DNA of 64,000 nucleotides from Glaciimonas sp. (lineage in GTDB: Bacteria; Pseudomonadota; Gammaproteobacteria; Burkholderiales; Burkholderiaceae_D). This document shows, piece after piece, positions 19,851-30,548 of this stretch. Below the pieces are notes generated by a model. It saw nothing but the letters and a program-made list of their open reading frames with translations, did no database searches and was not told the origin of the DNA. Made by a program: the position numbers and the translations under genes. The stretch spans positions 124,001 to 188,000 of the forward strand of contig JABBOV010000022.1 in NCBI GenBank assembly GCA_012927625.1, read 5' to 3'. The first letter of the stretch is position 1. The number at the start of each line of letters is the position of its first letter.

Positions 19851-22171
19851 ATAAAATGTCACGGAAAGAAATGGGCTTGTCCGATTTGCTGGGCAACGGC
19901 AAGACCCTCAAGCAGCATCGCGATGCGATTTTGGCGCGCACCAAAGAGACCGGTTTCTACAACGGCCTCGAAAAGCTGGAGTTCAAGGAAGCAGATCCGA
20001 TTACCTATGAAAAGCTGTTTTCCAGAATTCGCGGCGGCCTGGTGCATGCTCGCGAGACGGCGAAAAAAATTGCGGCATCGCCGATCGTGGAACAAGAAGG
20101 CGAACTGTGCTTCACCCTGTATAACGCAGCAGGTGACTGCATACTGACTTCCACCGGAATTATCATTCACGTCGGCACTATGGGCGCGGCGATCAAGTAC
20201 ATGATCGAAAATGCATGGGAAGTCAATCCAGGCATCAACCCTGGCGATATGTTCACCAACAACGATTGCTCCATCGGCAATGTGCATCCTTGCGATATTT
20301 GCACCATCGTACCGATCTTCTGGGAAGGCAAGCTGGTGGGTTGGGTCGGCGGTGTCACCCACGTAATTGACCTCGGCGCGATGACGCCGGGTTCGATGTC
20401 GAGCGGTCAAGTCTCCCGCTTCGGCGACGGCTTGCAAATAACCTGCCGCAAGACCGGCATCAACGACACGCCGCTGCGTGACTGGTTGCACGAAAGCCAG
20501 CGCAATGTGCGTACCGCCAAATACTGGATTCTGGACGAACGGACCCGGATTGCCGGTTGCCACATGATCCGCACGATGGTGGAGGAAGTTCTGGCGGCCG
20601 AAGGGATCGAGAATTACACCAAATTTGCCCACGAAGTGATTGAAGAAGGGCGTCGCGGCCTGCAATTACGGCTCAAGGCAATGACCGTTCCGGGGATTTA
20701 CCGCAGGGTTTCCTTTGTCGATGTTCCGTATGCGCATGAGGACATGAGTCTTGCTTCATCGTATGGAAAAATGAATAGCATCATGCATGCGCCGTGTGAA
20801 ATGACGATACGGCCTGACGCTACTTGGCGACTCAACTTTGAGGGCGCCAGCCGCTGGGGCTGGCATTCCTACAATGCCAATCAAGTCGCGTTTACCAGCG
20901 GAATCTGGGTCATGTTGACGCAAACCCTGGTGCCGACTGCGCGCATCAACGATGGCGCCTACTTCGCGACTGAATTCAAGATTCCCAAAGGCACCTGGAT
21001 GAATCCGGATGACCGTCGTACCGCGCATGCAAATGCATGGCACTTCCTGGTTTCGGCCTGGAGCGGCATCTGGCGCGGCATGAGCCAATCCTTCTATGCC
21101 CGCGGTTATCTGGAGGAAGTCAATGCCGGCAATGCCAATGCCTGCAACTGGCTACAGGGTGGCGGTATCAATCAGGATGGCGAAGTACATGCGGTCAACA
21201 ATTTTGAAACTGCCGCATGCGGTACCGGCGCTTGCGCAATCAAGGATGGACTGAACCACAATGCCGCAGTGTGGAATCCTGAGGGCGATATGGGCGATAT
21301 CGAAATTTGGGAAATGGCGGAACCGCTGCTGTACATGGGCCGCAACGTCAAGACCAACTCCGGCGGTTACGGCAAATTCCGTGGCGGCTGCGGTTTCGAA
21401 ACCCTGCGCATGGTGTGGAAAGCGCAAGACTGGACCATGTTCTTTTCCGGGAATGGTTACATGAACAGCGACTGGGGTTTGATGGGCGGTTATCCATCGG
21501 CTACCGGCTATCGTTTTGAAGCCCACAAAACCGATCTCGAAGCACGTATCAGAACTGGTCTTTCGCTGCCCTTGGGCGCCGATCGCAATCCGCAAGATAC
21601 CGAATACGAGCGTCACATCAGCGCCACTGCAGAGGTCAAGCGTGATAAGCAATGCACCACCACGGAAGCTATTTTTGACAACCATGACCTGTATTTGAAC
21701 TACTTGCGCGGTGGCCCGGGCTTTGGCGATCCACTCGACCGTGATTGCGCTTCGGTCGAAAATGATCTTAACAATCACTTCGTGTTACCCGAGTTCGCGG
21801 TCAAAGTCTACGGCGTCGTGATTGCGCAAGATGACAATGCCGTGTGGAAAGTCGATGTTGCCAAAACTGCCGCCCGGCGCAAGGAAGTTCGTAAAGAACG
21901 TATCGCAAGAGCTGTTCCAACCCGCGAGTGGATGAAGGAAGAGCGGGCACGGATCATCACCAAATCCGCATCGATTCAGGTACGTCACATGTTTGCAACC
22001 AGCTTCGACCTCAGCGTCAAGTTCAAGAATGAGTTCAAGACGTTCTGGGATCTCCCGGCGGATTGGGAGCTACTTGAGTCCGAATTAGGCGTTCCTTCAT
22101 TCGGTTCCAAATATCGGATGGATCTGTCGAAATTGCCGGATGTGCGCACTGTGACCTTGGTTGAAGAATGA
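19847..22171 (+). CDS. acxB: Acetone carboxylase alpha subunit (HyuB-like)
   Basis: 774 aa; GDMFTNNDCSIGNVHPCDICTIVPIFWEGKLVGWVGGVTHVIDLG. Confidence 0.9.
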   Translation: MNKMSRKEMGLSDLLGNGKTLKQHRDAILARTKETGFYNGLEKLEFKEADPITYEKLFSRIRGGLVHARETAKKIAASPIVEQEGELCFTLYNAAGDCILTSTGIIIHVGTMGAAIKYMIENAWEVNPGINPGDMFTNNDCSIGNVHPCDICTIVPIFWEGKLVGWVGGVTHVIDLGAMTPGSMSSGQVSRFGDGLQITCRKTGINDTPLRDWLHESQRNVRTAKYWILDERTRIAGCHMIRTMVEEVLAAEGIENYTKFAHEVIEEGRRGLQLRLKAMTVPGIYRRVSFVDVPYAHEDMSLASSYGKMNSIMHAPCEMTIRPDATWRLNFEGASRWGWHSYNANQVAFTSGIWVMLTQTLVPTARINDGAYFATEFKIPKGTWMNPDDRRTAHANAWHFLVSAWSGIWRGMSQSFYARGYLEEVNAGNANACNWLQGGGINQDGEVHAVNNFETAACGTGACAIKDGLNHNAAVWNPEGDMGDIEIWEMAEPLLYMGRNVKTNSGGYGKFRGGCGFETLRMVWKAQDWTMFFSGNGYMNSDWGLMGGYPSATGYRFEAHKTDLEARIRTGLSLPLGADRNPQDTEYERHISATAEVKRDKQCTTTEAIFDNHDLYLNYLRGGPGFGDPLDRDCASVENDLNNHFVLPEFAVKVYGVVIAQDDNAVWKVDVAKTAARRKEVRKERIARAVPTREWMKEERARIITKSASIQVRHMFATSFDLSVKFKNEFKTFWDLPADWELLESELGVPSFGSKYRMDLSKLPDVRTVTLVEE

Positions 22172-22227
22172 TTTGAATTTGCTGTCGGGGCCAGGCCCCG
22201 ACCAGTAACCATTATTGGAGAGTTAAA

Positions 22228-22734
22228 ATGTCTGTTTATACACAAGAGCAAGTGAACTATCTGGTGGAAGGCAAGCTGGACTGGGAAACCACCATGCGCA
22301 TGCTTTCCTTGCCGAAGGATCAGGATCGGTTTCGCATGTATTTGAATGCGCTGCAGTCCAAGTTGTCATGGGATGACAAGGTGATTTTGCCGATCAGTTT
22401 GCATCTATACATCGCGCAAAACAAAAAGACCAAGGAGTGGGTCACCAAATGCAGTTGCGGTCACGAGTTTGGCGACTATCGCAAAAATTGGAAGCTGGAA
22501 GCCCTGGTATACGTTCGCGATACGCCGGAAGCCATGCAGGAAGTCTATCCTGAGTTGATGGCGCCGGACACTACGTGGCAGGTATACCGTGAGTACTATT
22601 GCCCAGAGTGCGGAACCATGCATGACGTCGAAGCGCCCACGCCGTGGTACCCGGTGATTCATGAATTCGAGCCGAATATCGAAGCTTTTTACAACGACTG
22701 GGTGCATTTGCCATTGCCGGAAAAAGCCAACTAA
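22228..22734 (+). CDS. acxC: Acetone carboxylase gamma subunit
   Basis: 168 aa; C-X-C and C-P-E-C motifs (KCSCGHEFGDYRKNWK...YCPECGTMHDVEAPTPWYPVIHEFEPN). Confidence 0.9.
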   Translation: MSVYTQEQVNYLVEGKLDWETTMRMLSLPKDQDRFRMYLNALQSKLSWDDKVILPISLHLYIAQNKKTKEWVTKCSCGHEFGDYRKNWKLEALVYVRDTPEAMQEVYPELMAPDTTWQVYREYYCPECGTMHDVEAPTPWYPVIHEFEPNIEAFYNDWVHLPLPEKAN

Positions 22735-23014
22735 GATCGATTGCAATTATTTGACGATCTTTTTCGCTTATAGCATTTGTCTAGGCGCAATCGGTTGTAC
22801 CTGGCACGGCTGGGCTAATAATGATCTGAACTCTTGGTTCGGTAGGTACTTGATGATTACATTCAAGCCCACCGAACCAATCTATGCGCCAAATACGGTC
22901 ATCATCTGGAAATTCTCTTATCCTTGGAATCAAACGACTCGTAGTCATGCTTCAATAGCGTTTAGCGTTGTTGAGTACTATTTAGCGCTAGCGAGCGGTC
23001 ATTAGCGTTGTGAT

Positions 23015-24016
23015 TCACATCACGCCAGCGCCATGCGCTTGTTGATCGGCGTGGTAACTTGAGCGCACCATCGCTCCGACGGCGGCGTGGTCGAAACCCA
23101 TCTTGTAGGCTTCCTGTTCGAACATCTTGAAGGTATCTGGATGCACATAGCGGCGCACCGGCAAGTGGTCTCCGGACGGCATCAGGTACTGGCCGATGGT
23201 CAGCATGTTGACGTTGTGGGCGCGCAGATCTTGCATCACCTGCAGGATTTCTTCGTCGGTTTCGCCTAGACCTACCATGATGCCGGATTTGGTCGGAATG
23301 TTCGGGTGTTGCTGTTTGAATTGCTTGAGCAAGTTCAGCGAGTGCTGATAATCGGAGCCGGGCCGGGCCTCCTTATATAGGCGCGGCGCGGTTTCCAGAT
23401 TGTGGTTCATTACGTCCGGTGGCATGTCATTGAAAATTTCCAGTGCGCGCTCCAGGCGGCCGCGGAAGTCGGGCACCAGCACTTCGATGCGGGTGTTGGG
23501 AGACAGTTCCCGTATCTTGCGGATGCAGTCGGCAAAATGGCCAGCACCGCCGTCGCGTAGATCGTCGCGGTCGACCGAGGTGATGACGACGTAATTAAGC
23601 TTCAGCGCGGCGATGGTTTTGGCCAGTTTTTCTGGTTCGCTGGCGTCCAGCGCATCCGGGCGGCCGTGGCCGACATCGCAAAATGGACAGCGCCGGGTGC
23701 ATTTGTCACCCATGATCATGAAGGTTGCGGTGCCCTTGCCGAAGCATTCGCCGATGTTTGGGCAGGAGGCTTCTTCGCACACAGTGACCAGCTTGTTTTC
23801 GCGCAGGATGTCCTTGATTTCGTAGAAGCGGGTGTTGGGCGAGCCAGCCTTGACCCGAATCCAGTCCGGCTTCTTGAGCCGTTCGGCAGGGATGATTTTG
23901 ATCGGGATGCGCGCGGTTTTATCGGCGCCTTTTTGCTTGTCGCTGGGGTTATAGGCGGAAGAGGCGAGCGGTAGCGGTTGCTTGGTTTCAGAGGTCATTC
24001 CATGTCCTGGTGGCAA
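23015..24016 (-). CDS. lipA: Lipoyl synthase
   Basis: [39 protein letters not shown]. Confidence 0.97.
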   Translation of the reverse strand: MPPGHGMTSETKQPLPLASSAYNPSDKQKGADKTARIPIKIIPAERLKKPDWIRVKAGSPNTRFYEIKDILRENKLVTVCEEASCPNIGECFGKGTATFMIMGDKCTRRCPFCDVGHGRPDALDASEPEKLAKTIAALKLNYVVITSVDRDDLRDGGAGHFADCIRKIRELSPNTRIEVLVPDFRGRLERALEIFNDMPPDVMNHNLETAPRLYKEARPGSDYQHSLNLLKQFKQQHPNIPTKSGIMVGLGETDEEILQVMQDLRAHNVNMLTIGQYLMPSGDHLPVRRYVHPDTFKMFEQEAYKMGFDHAAVGAMVRSSYHADQQAHGAGVM

Positions 24017-24071
24017 TTAGTGCTGCAGAGGTGCGCAGGGCGCAGCGGAGTTTTCGCTGTGCGCTGCGCAT

Positions 24072-24716
24072 CTAGGTTGAACGAATAAGATTTTTAATGA
24101 GTGCGTGCGCAAGTGCGGACTGCACCTCTTGCAATGGTATATGCGCGCCTTGCGAGCGCATGTCTACCGTTTTCAGGCCGGCGTAACCGCAAGGATTGAT
24201 CCACGAAAATGGCGTCAAATCCATCGCTACATTCAGTGCTACGCCGTGATAGGTGCAACCGTTGGCGCGAATCTTGAGGCCGAGGGCGGCAATTTTTGCC
24301 CCAGCCGAGGCGCCGCTTGCCAGGTAAATACCGGGCGCGCCTGGCTTGCGTTCACCGGCTAAATTATACGTGGCGAGTACCTCGATGACCGACTGTTCGA
24401 TGGTGCGCACGAATTCGCGCGCGAACATGCGCGCACCCGTTCGGCGGTGTAAATCCATCAGCAGGTAAATTACTACCTGACCTGGCCCGTGATAAGTGAC
24501 TTCACCGCCGCGATCGGTTTGCACAATCGGGATGTCGTGCGCATCGAGCACGTGGGCGCGGTCGGCAGCTAGCCCGAGCGTAAATACCGGCGGGTGTTCG
24601 ACAATCCAAAATTGGTCTGGTGTGGTGGCATCGCGACTGTCAGTGAAGGCGCGCATGGCGTCAAAGCTGACATCGTAAGACTCAATGCCGCGTTGAATAA
24701 GAAAAGGAGCTTGCAT
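24072..24716 (-). CDS. lipB: Octanoyltransferase
   Basis: [47 protein letters not shown]; start trimmed to MQAPFL. Confidence 0.95.
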   Translation of the reverse strand: MQAPFLIQRGIESYDVSFDAMRAFTDSRDATTPDQFWIVEHPPVFTLGLAADRAHVLDAHDIPIVQTDRGGEVTYHGPGQVVIYLLMDLHRRTGARMFAREFVRTIEQSVIEVLATYNLAGERKPGAPGIYLASGASAGAKIAALGLKIRANGCTYHGVALNVAMDLTPFSWINPCGYAGLKTVDMRSQGAHIPLQEVQSALAHALIKNLIRST

Positions 24717-24927
24717 AGTCGCCAGTGTACCTAAATAGTGCGGCTGGCGCGTCAACAAGCTTGAATGCAATGTGGGTATTGCGCTGGTCGGCTGGCTGCA
24801 GCGTGGCAAAAAAGCGCAGTGCGCAAATTGGGTATCGCTCTTCTTGGGGCCGGTGTGTGTAACGCATTTTCGGCAACTTTCGACCTGCTGCTCAAAAGGT
24901 TGTAGGCACTCGCATTTGGCCTAAGCG

Positions 24928-26070
24928 TTAGCCCAAGCGACGATAGGCACCATCCGACAGTCGCTCCACCAGCCCGTCCAGTTCAAGTACCAATAGGTGG
25001 GCGCTGAGGGTGGCAATATCGAAACCGCTGCGCTGCGCCAGCAGATCCACCGGCACCGGGTCGAAGCCCATTGCGATGAGCAGCCGGCTGACGAGCGGGT
25101 CTTTCGGGTTGGCATTGGCTGGCGCTGGGCTGGCAGTACTTATCGCTGCCGCTGAGTTAGGGGCCGGATTGAAATCACGCAATTCTTCCAGTATGTCCTG
25201 GGCCGACTCGACTAATTTTGCTCCTTGCTTGATCAGCAGATGGCAGCCTTTCGACAGTGGGGAATGGATCGAGCCCGGGATCGCAAACACCTCCCGATTC
25301 TGATCGGCTGCCATTCGGGCGGTGATCAACGAACCCGATTGCAGTGCAGCCTCGATTAGCAGAACGCCGCGTGCCAATCCTGAAATGATGCGGTTGCGGC
25401 GTGGGAAATTGGCGGCGATTGCCGGCATTCCGAGCGGGTACTCGGTGACGATGCAGCCGCAATCGGCAATCTGGTGCGCCAGGCTGCGATTGCGGGCCGG
25501 ATAGACGATATCAGCGCCGGTGCCGATCACGGCTACCGTCGATCCGACGCCGCGCAGGCCGCCTTGATGGGCGGCAGCGTCGATTCCCAGTGCCATACCG
25601 GAAATGATGGTCAGCCCAGCCTGGCTCAGTGCTTGCGAAAACCGGTCGGCATTGGCAAGACCTTGTACGGTGGCATTGCGGCTGCCGACTACCGCCAACG
25701 CTGGAGCCGACAGCAGCGCCAACCGCCCTTTCGCATACAGCATCAGCGGCGGGTCGGCAATATTCAGCAGCGCTTGCGGATAGCCTTCATCTGCCAGCGT
25801 GAGCACATGATTGTCGGCCTGCGCACTCCAGTCCAACGTTTTCTCAATCAGAGCCAGGGTGGCGTCAGACGGCGTTGCCAGCAACGCTTGCGCCACACGC
25901 TGCGACACTACTTTATTTAATGCCGAAAAGTTGGTCGAAAAAATGTTCTCGGGCAGACCGAACGCGGCCAGCAGTTTGCGCGCAGTCTCAGGGCCGACGC
26001 CGGGTGTTTGTTCCAGTCGCAACCAGAGCGCCAGTTCCTTGGGCCGCAGTGTGATTGCGGTATCTGTCAT
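24928..26070 (-). CDS. dprA: DNA-processing protein DprA
   Basis: VVGSRNATVQGLANADRFSQALSQAGLTIISGMALGIDAAAHQGGL. Confidence 0.95.
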   Translation of the reverse strand: MTDTAITLRPKELALWLRLEQTPGVGPETARKLLAAFGLPENIFSTNFSALNKVVSQRVAQALLATPSDATLALIEKTLDWSAQADNHVLTLADEGYPQALLNIADPPLMLYAKGRLALLSAPALAVVGSRNATVQGLANADRFSQALSQAGLTIISGMALGIDAAAHQGGLRGVGSTVAVIGTGADIVYPARNRSLAHQIADCGCIVTEYPLGMPAIAANFPRRNRIISGLARGVLLIEAALQSGSLITARMAADQNREVFAIPGSIHSPLSKGCHLLIKQGAKLVESAQDILEELRDFNPAPNSAAAISTASPAPANANPKDPLVSRLLIAMGFDPVPVDLLAQRSGFDIATLSAHLLVLELDGLVERLSDGAYRRLG

Positions 26071-26114
26071 AGTCGAATTGATGTCGGTTAGCTGGTTAGT
26101 TGTTTAGTTGGTGG

Positions 26115-27191
26115 TTACTCGGGCGACTTGACCACGTCACCGACCTGAACCGAGTCGGTGACCTGCATAATCAGGCCGTAAGAAATTTTGTTGAAGACCC
26201 GGAAAATAAACAGCGAACCGTATTGTTCATCAGGCAGTTTAATGGTCTTGCTCTTGTCACCCGGATCCTTGATGATTTGACCGTAGCGTGATAATTCAAG
26301 CACGGTGCCGATATCGATGCCGTCGTTTTTGCCGCGATTGATCGACACCACCTGATTCTGGCCGGCATGGGTTACGCCGCCGTAGATTGACACGATGCGC
26401 GCAGCGATTAGGGTTTCCGGCGGATGCGGCATGTAATTCAGAATCGGCGTTGGCGGTACTGGCAATAGACGGTCGCCGACTCCAATTTCCTGCTTTGATG
26501 TGACCACTGTAAAAGTGTGTGCTTCGTTTTCTGTACTGGCTGCACGCTGCAGCTTCAGGGTGCCGAGATAGACTGCTTCAAAGCCGATGACAGCCTGGGT
26601 TTCCGGGTCTTTTAACGGTTTGCCCGGACGAAATGCCTGGAATGATGTGCCGCCCTGCAGATCGCCCCGGACATAGGCCTTGTCATTTTTGCCAAGGTAC
26701 ACGCGTCCTTCCTGGGTCGCGACAATACGGGGTGTATTGTTGAACTGATCTTCTTCAATGACCAGCGGTTGCGATAAAAACGGATCGATTATGCTGGCAG
26801 AAATCGCCGGTATTGCATCCAGGCCCAAGCCTTCGGTGCGAATTCCGGGCGCCAGGCGTACGTTCGGCGAACCGCCAAGGCCGGCCGGCGACCCCAGCCG
26901 CAGGCGGCCTGCGGCTCGGTCAAAGTACACAATCTGGCCGGGATAAATCCAGTGCGGATTACGGATCTGGTCGCGATTCAAGCCCCAAACTTGCGGCCAA
27001 CACCACGGATGTTGCAGAAATTTTCCAGAAATATCCCACAAGGTGTCGCCGCGCATAACCGTATGCTGATCTGGGGCGTTCGATAGAAACGTGCACGAGG
27101 CTGCCTGCGCACTCGGTATTGCTAGTAAAGCCAACGCAGCAAAAATAGGTGCAGCGGTCAATTTCAGAGCGATTGTGCTAAACTTTTTCAT
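26115..27191 (-). CDS. LysM-domain peptidoglycan-binding protein with signal peptide
   Basis: HTVMRGDTLWDISGKFLQHPWCWPQVWGLNRDQIRNPHWIYPGQ; start trimmed to MKKFSTIALKL. Confidence 0.85.
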   Translation of the reverse strand: MKKFSTIALKLTAAPIFAALALLAIPSAQAASCTFLSNAPDQHTVMRGDTLWDISGKFLQHPWCWPQVWGLNRDQIRNPHWIYPGQIVYFDRAAGRLRLGSPAGLGGSPNVRLAPGIRTEGLGLDAIPAISASIIDPFLSQPLVIEEDQFNNTPRIVATQEGRVYLGKNDKAYVRGDLQGGTSFQAFRPGKPLKDPETQAVIGFEAVYLGTLKLQRAASTENEAHTFTVVTSKQEIGVGDRLLPVPPTPILNYMPHPPETLIAARIVSIYGGVTHAGQNQVVSINRGKNDGIDIGTVLELSRYGQIIKDPGDKSKTIKLPDEQYGSLFIFRVFNKISYGLIMQVTDSVQVGDVVKSPE

Positions 27192-27408
27192 GGTTTTATC
27201 CAATGTATGTGGCGGAAGTTGGTGTTGATGCGCGGTGTTCGGCGCGTTGGTGTCGGTTCTAGTCGAATGCAGTGCCACAAATGTGGTGTGTGTGCAAAAG
27301 TGGATGCACGGCAATAATTGCCAAATTGAATCAAATTTTGCCCATAAAACCTTGAACTAGCAAGAGAAAATCCTTTTCGGCACTTGCGTGCCGCTATGTA
27401 AAAACCGT

Positions 27409-27921
27409 ATGCCACTATTAAATATTCTGCTGTATCCCGATCCGCGCCTGCACAAGATCGCCAAACCGGTGACTGTCTTTGATGCGCGCTTGAAAAAACT
27501 CATCAAGGATATGGCCGACACCTTGTATGACGCCCCCGGCGTCGGCTTGGCCGCGTCGCAAGTCGACGTCCATGAACAATTGGTGGTGATCGACACCTCG
27601 GATACACAAGACGACTTACAGGTATTCATCAATCCGGAAATCCTCTGGGCCAGTAGCGAAACCAAGCTGTATGACGAAGGCTGCCTGTCGGTGCCGGGCG
27701 TCTATGATGGCGTCGAGCGTCCGGCACAGATCAAGGTGCGGGCGCTGGACGCGGATGGAAAAGCGTTCGAAGTCAGTGCCGATGGCTTGCTGGCGGTCTG
27801 CATCCAGCACGAAATGGATCACCTCAAGGGCAAGGTATTCGTCGAATATCTGTCGCCGCTCAAGCGCAACCGCATCAAGGCCAGAATGCTGAAGGAAGAG
27901 CGCCAGCAGCGCCGCGGATAA
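27409..27921 (+). CDS. def: Peptide deformylase
   Basis: [32 protein letters not shown]. Confidence 0.95.
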   Translation: MPLLNILLYPDPRLHKIAKPVTVFDARLKKLIKDMADTLYDAPGVGLAASQVDVHEQLVVIDTSDTQDDLQVFINPEILWASSETKLYDEGCLSVPGVYDGVERPAQIKVRALDADGKAFEVSADGLLAVCIQHEMDHLKGKVFVEYLSPLKRNRIKARMLKEERQQRRG

Positions 27922-27946
27922 TTTCTTAAAACTTACGCAATACCCA

Positions 27947-28000
27947 GTAGTGCAGGCCTCCGTGCCTGCGCCGGGCCGCAGGCACGGAGGCCTGCACTAC
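27947..28000. repeat. 24-bp perfect inverted repeat GTAGTGCAGGCCTCCGTGCCTGCG
   Basis: Left 27947-27970, loop CCGGGC, right 27977-28000; outer flanks ACTTACGCAATAC / GTATTTTGCGTAAG are also inverted. Confidence 0.85.
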
Positions 28001-28022
28001 AGGTTCTGCACTACTTAACTAC

Positions 28023-29003
28023 TTATACAGCCGTATTTTGCGTAAGCCCTGTCTCTATTTCCCTGCTGCATACATTTTGATCAAGTCCCTGGCGATATGA
28101 TTTCGCCTCGTTCTCAAGCCAGTCGCGGAATTGTTTCAGGACTGCGCTTTCGGCTCTCTTTTCAGGGTAGACCAGGTAATACGACTTGTTGTTGACGAAA
28201 TAATGGTCGGCGGGAATGATCAATTGGCCGCTTTTCAATTCGGCTTCAATCAAAAAGCGCGGGATCAGCGCGATTCCCATAGTGTGCATTGCCGCTTGCG
28301 TGAGCATCGAAAACAGTTCATAGCGCGGCCCGGTCATGTCATGTTCCACCTGCAGGTCGAATGATTCGAACCAGGTATGCCAAGCGTACGGCCGCGTGGT
28401 TTGCTGCAGCAATGGATATTCCTGCACCTGCTTCGGGGTCAGCTTTTTGCGCGGGGCGATCAGACCCGGGCTGCACACCGGGACGATATCTTCCTGCATC
28501 AGAAAACACGCTTCGGTCCCCGGCCAGTGGGCATCGCCGCAATGGATTGCTGCATCGAAGCCGGTTTCGTTGAACAGAAACGGACGGGTGCGGGTGGTCA
28601 GGTTAATTGAAATATCCGGGTTTGCCTGATGAAATCGCGCCAATCTGGGCATCAGCCACTTGGAGGCAAAAGTCGGCACGATGGCCAGTTCCAGGTTGCC
28701 GCCCAGCCCGCGCCGCGCCATCAGTTCCAGCGTGTCGCGTTCGATTGCATCCAACCGCAGCGCCACTTGGCCACCGTAGGTTATGCCGGCTTCCGTCAGC
28801 GTTACGCCGCGCTTGCTGCGATGGAACAGAGGTACGCCTAAAAATTCTTCCAGACCGGCAATCTGCCGGCAAATTGCACTCTGGGTTTGGCTCAGCTCCA
28901 GCGCCGCCTGGGTGAAACTCTGGTGTCTGGCAGCGGCTTCAAAAGCCATCAGAGCTTTGGTGTTAGGAATTTTTCTGCGCATGTTGAATGCCATTGGCAC
29001 CAT
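28023..29003 (-). CDS. LysR-family regulator (GcvA-like)
   Basis: IPNTKALMAFEAAARHQSFTQAALELSQTQSAICRQIAGLEEFLGVPLFHRSKRGVTLTEAG. Confidence 0.9.
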   Translation of the reverse strand: MVPMAFNMRRKIPNTKALMAFEAAARHQSFTQAALELSQTQSAICRQIAGLEEFLGVPLFHRSKRGVTLTEAGITYGGQVALRLDAIERDTLELMARRGLGGNLELAIVPTFASKWLMPRLARFHQANPDISINLTTRTRPFLFNETGFDAAIHCGDAHWPGTEACFLMQEDIVPVCSPGLIAPRKKLTPKQVQEYPLLQQTTRPYAWHTWFESFDLQVEHDMTGPRYELFSMLTQAAMHTMGIALIPRFLIEAELKSGQLIIPADHYFVNNKSYYLVYPEKRAESAVLKQFRDWLENEAKSYRQGLDQNVCSREIETGLTQNTAV

Positions 29004-29076
29004 TTAAAAATTATTGTCCACGAAAGACACGAAAATCACGAACCAAAATCACAATACAACGTGCTTAGTAAAATAG

Positions 29077-29135
29077 GGAGTATCTTTATTTTTATGGCAT
29101 TTTCCGCATATATTTCGTGCGTACGCTAAATATAC
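29077..29135 (+). repeat. GGAGTAT-family repeat, copy 5
   Basis: GGAGTATCTTTATTTTTATGGCATTTTCCGCATATATTTCGTGCG... Confidence 0.55.
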
Positions 29136-29351
29136 AAATATCAGTATATGGAATTTTCCTAATTTTTTCCTGAATCTGTACCGTTCCTGCGCACGCCATT
29201 TCCAACTTTTTATGTGGGCCAGCTTGGCATGAACTTAACTCTCTCGACGCGTGCGTAAAACGCACAAGCTGATGCATATTACGCGTTTGCATACGGCCAG
29301 TCATTCTCGTACAGTGGTTGACATTACTATCAAATTCATCAGGAGAACAAA

Positions 29352-30533
29352 ATGCATCAAAAAACGCGATTTCATTGGGACGATCCTCTTTTACTAGACC
29401 AGCAATTGAGCGACGAAGAACGCATGGTGCGTGACGCTGCCAGCGCCTACAGCCAGGATAAACTGCAACCGCGCGTGCTGGAAGCGTTCCGCAACGAGCA
29501 AACCGACCCCGCGATCTTCCGCGAAATGGGCGAACTCGGCCTGTTGGGGCCGACCATTCCAGAGCAATACGGCGGCCCCGGCTTGAATTACGTCAGCTAC
29601 GGTCTGATCGCACGCGAAGTGGAGCGCGTTGATTCCGGCTATCGCTCGATGATGAGCGTGCAATCCTCACTGGTGATGGTACCGATTTATGAATTCGGCA
29701 CCGAAGCGCAAAAGCAAAAATTCCTGCCCAAGCTGGCGACCGGCGAATGGATCGGTTGCTTCGGCCTGACCGAGCCGAACCACGGTTCCGACCCCGGTTC
29801 GATGATCACCCGCGCCAAGAAAGTGCCGGGCGGTTACAGCGTGTCCGGCAGCAAAATGTGGATTTCCAACTCGCCGATCGCCGACGTGTTCGTGGTCTGG
29901 GCTAAAGACGACGAAGGTGCGATTCGCGGTTTCGTGCTGGAAAAAGGTATGAAGGGCCTGACTGCTCCTGCAATCCACGGCAAATTCGGCCTGCGCGCCT
30001 CGATCACCGGCGAGATCGTGATGGACGGCGTGTTCTGCCCGGAAGAAAATGCCTTCCCTGACGTGCGCGGTCTGAAAGGCCCGTTTACGTGTCTCAATTC
30101 CGCTCGTTACGGCATCGCCTGGGGCGCGCTGGGCGCGGCCGAGGATTGCTTCCATCGTGCGCGCCAATATGTACTGGACCGCCAGCAGTTCGGCCGTCCG
30201 CTGGCCGCCAATCAATTGATCCAGAAAAAATTGGCCGACATGTTGACCGAAATCACGCTCGGCTTGCAGGGTTGCCTGCAATTGGGACGGATGAAGGATG
30301 CCGGCACCGCATCAGTCGAAGCCACCTCCATCATGAAGCGCAATTCTTGCGGCAAGTCGCTCGATATTGCCCGCATGGCGCGCGACATGTTGGGCGGCAA
30401 TGGCATCTCTGACGAGTACGGGGTGATCCGGCACATGGTGAATCTGGAAGTGGTGAATACCTATGAAGGTACGCACGATGTCCATGCGCTGATTCTGGGA
30501 CGTGCGATTACCGGCATCCAGGCGTTTTCCTAA
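29352..30533 (+). CDS. gcdH: Acyl-CoA dehydrogenase, glutaryl-CoA dehydrogenase type
   Basis: [73 protein letters not shown]. Confidence 0.88.
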   Translation: MHQKTRFHWDDPLLLDQQLSDEERMVRDAASAYSQDKLQPRVLEAFRNEQTDPAIFREMGELGLLGPTIPEQYGGPGLNYVSYGLIAREVERVDSGYRSMMSVQSSLVMVPIYEFGTEAQKQKFLPKLATGEWIGCFGLTEPNHGSDPGSMITRAKKVPGGYSVSGSKMWISNSPIADVFVVWAKDDEGAIRGFVLEKGMKGLTAPAIHGKFGLRASITGEIVMDGVFCPEENAFPDVRGLKGPFTCLNSARYGIAWGALGAAEDCFHRARQYVLDRQQFGRPLAANQLIQKKLADMLTEITLGLQGCLQLGRMKDAGTASVEATSIMKRNSCGKSLDIARMARDMLGGNGISDEYGVIRHMVNLEVVNTYEGTHDVHALILGRAITGIQAFS

Positions 30534-30548
30534 CATTGGGGTGATGCC

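Noticed and set aside
22834-22880. Inverted repeat TTGGTTCGGT...ACCGAACCAA after acxC
   Set aside because: Plausible hairpin but no T tract and no second copy seen; not called as a terminator.
24880-24925. ctgctcaaaaggttgtaggcactcgcatttggcc similar to the 14.7/15.0 kb repeat
   Set aside because: Similarity is short and imperfect; insufficient to call an IS66 remnant.
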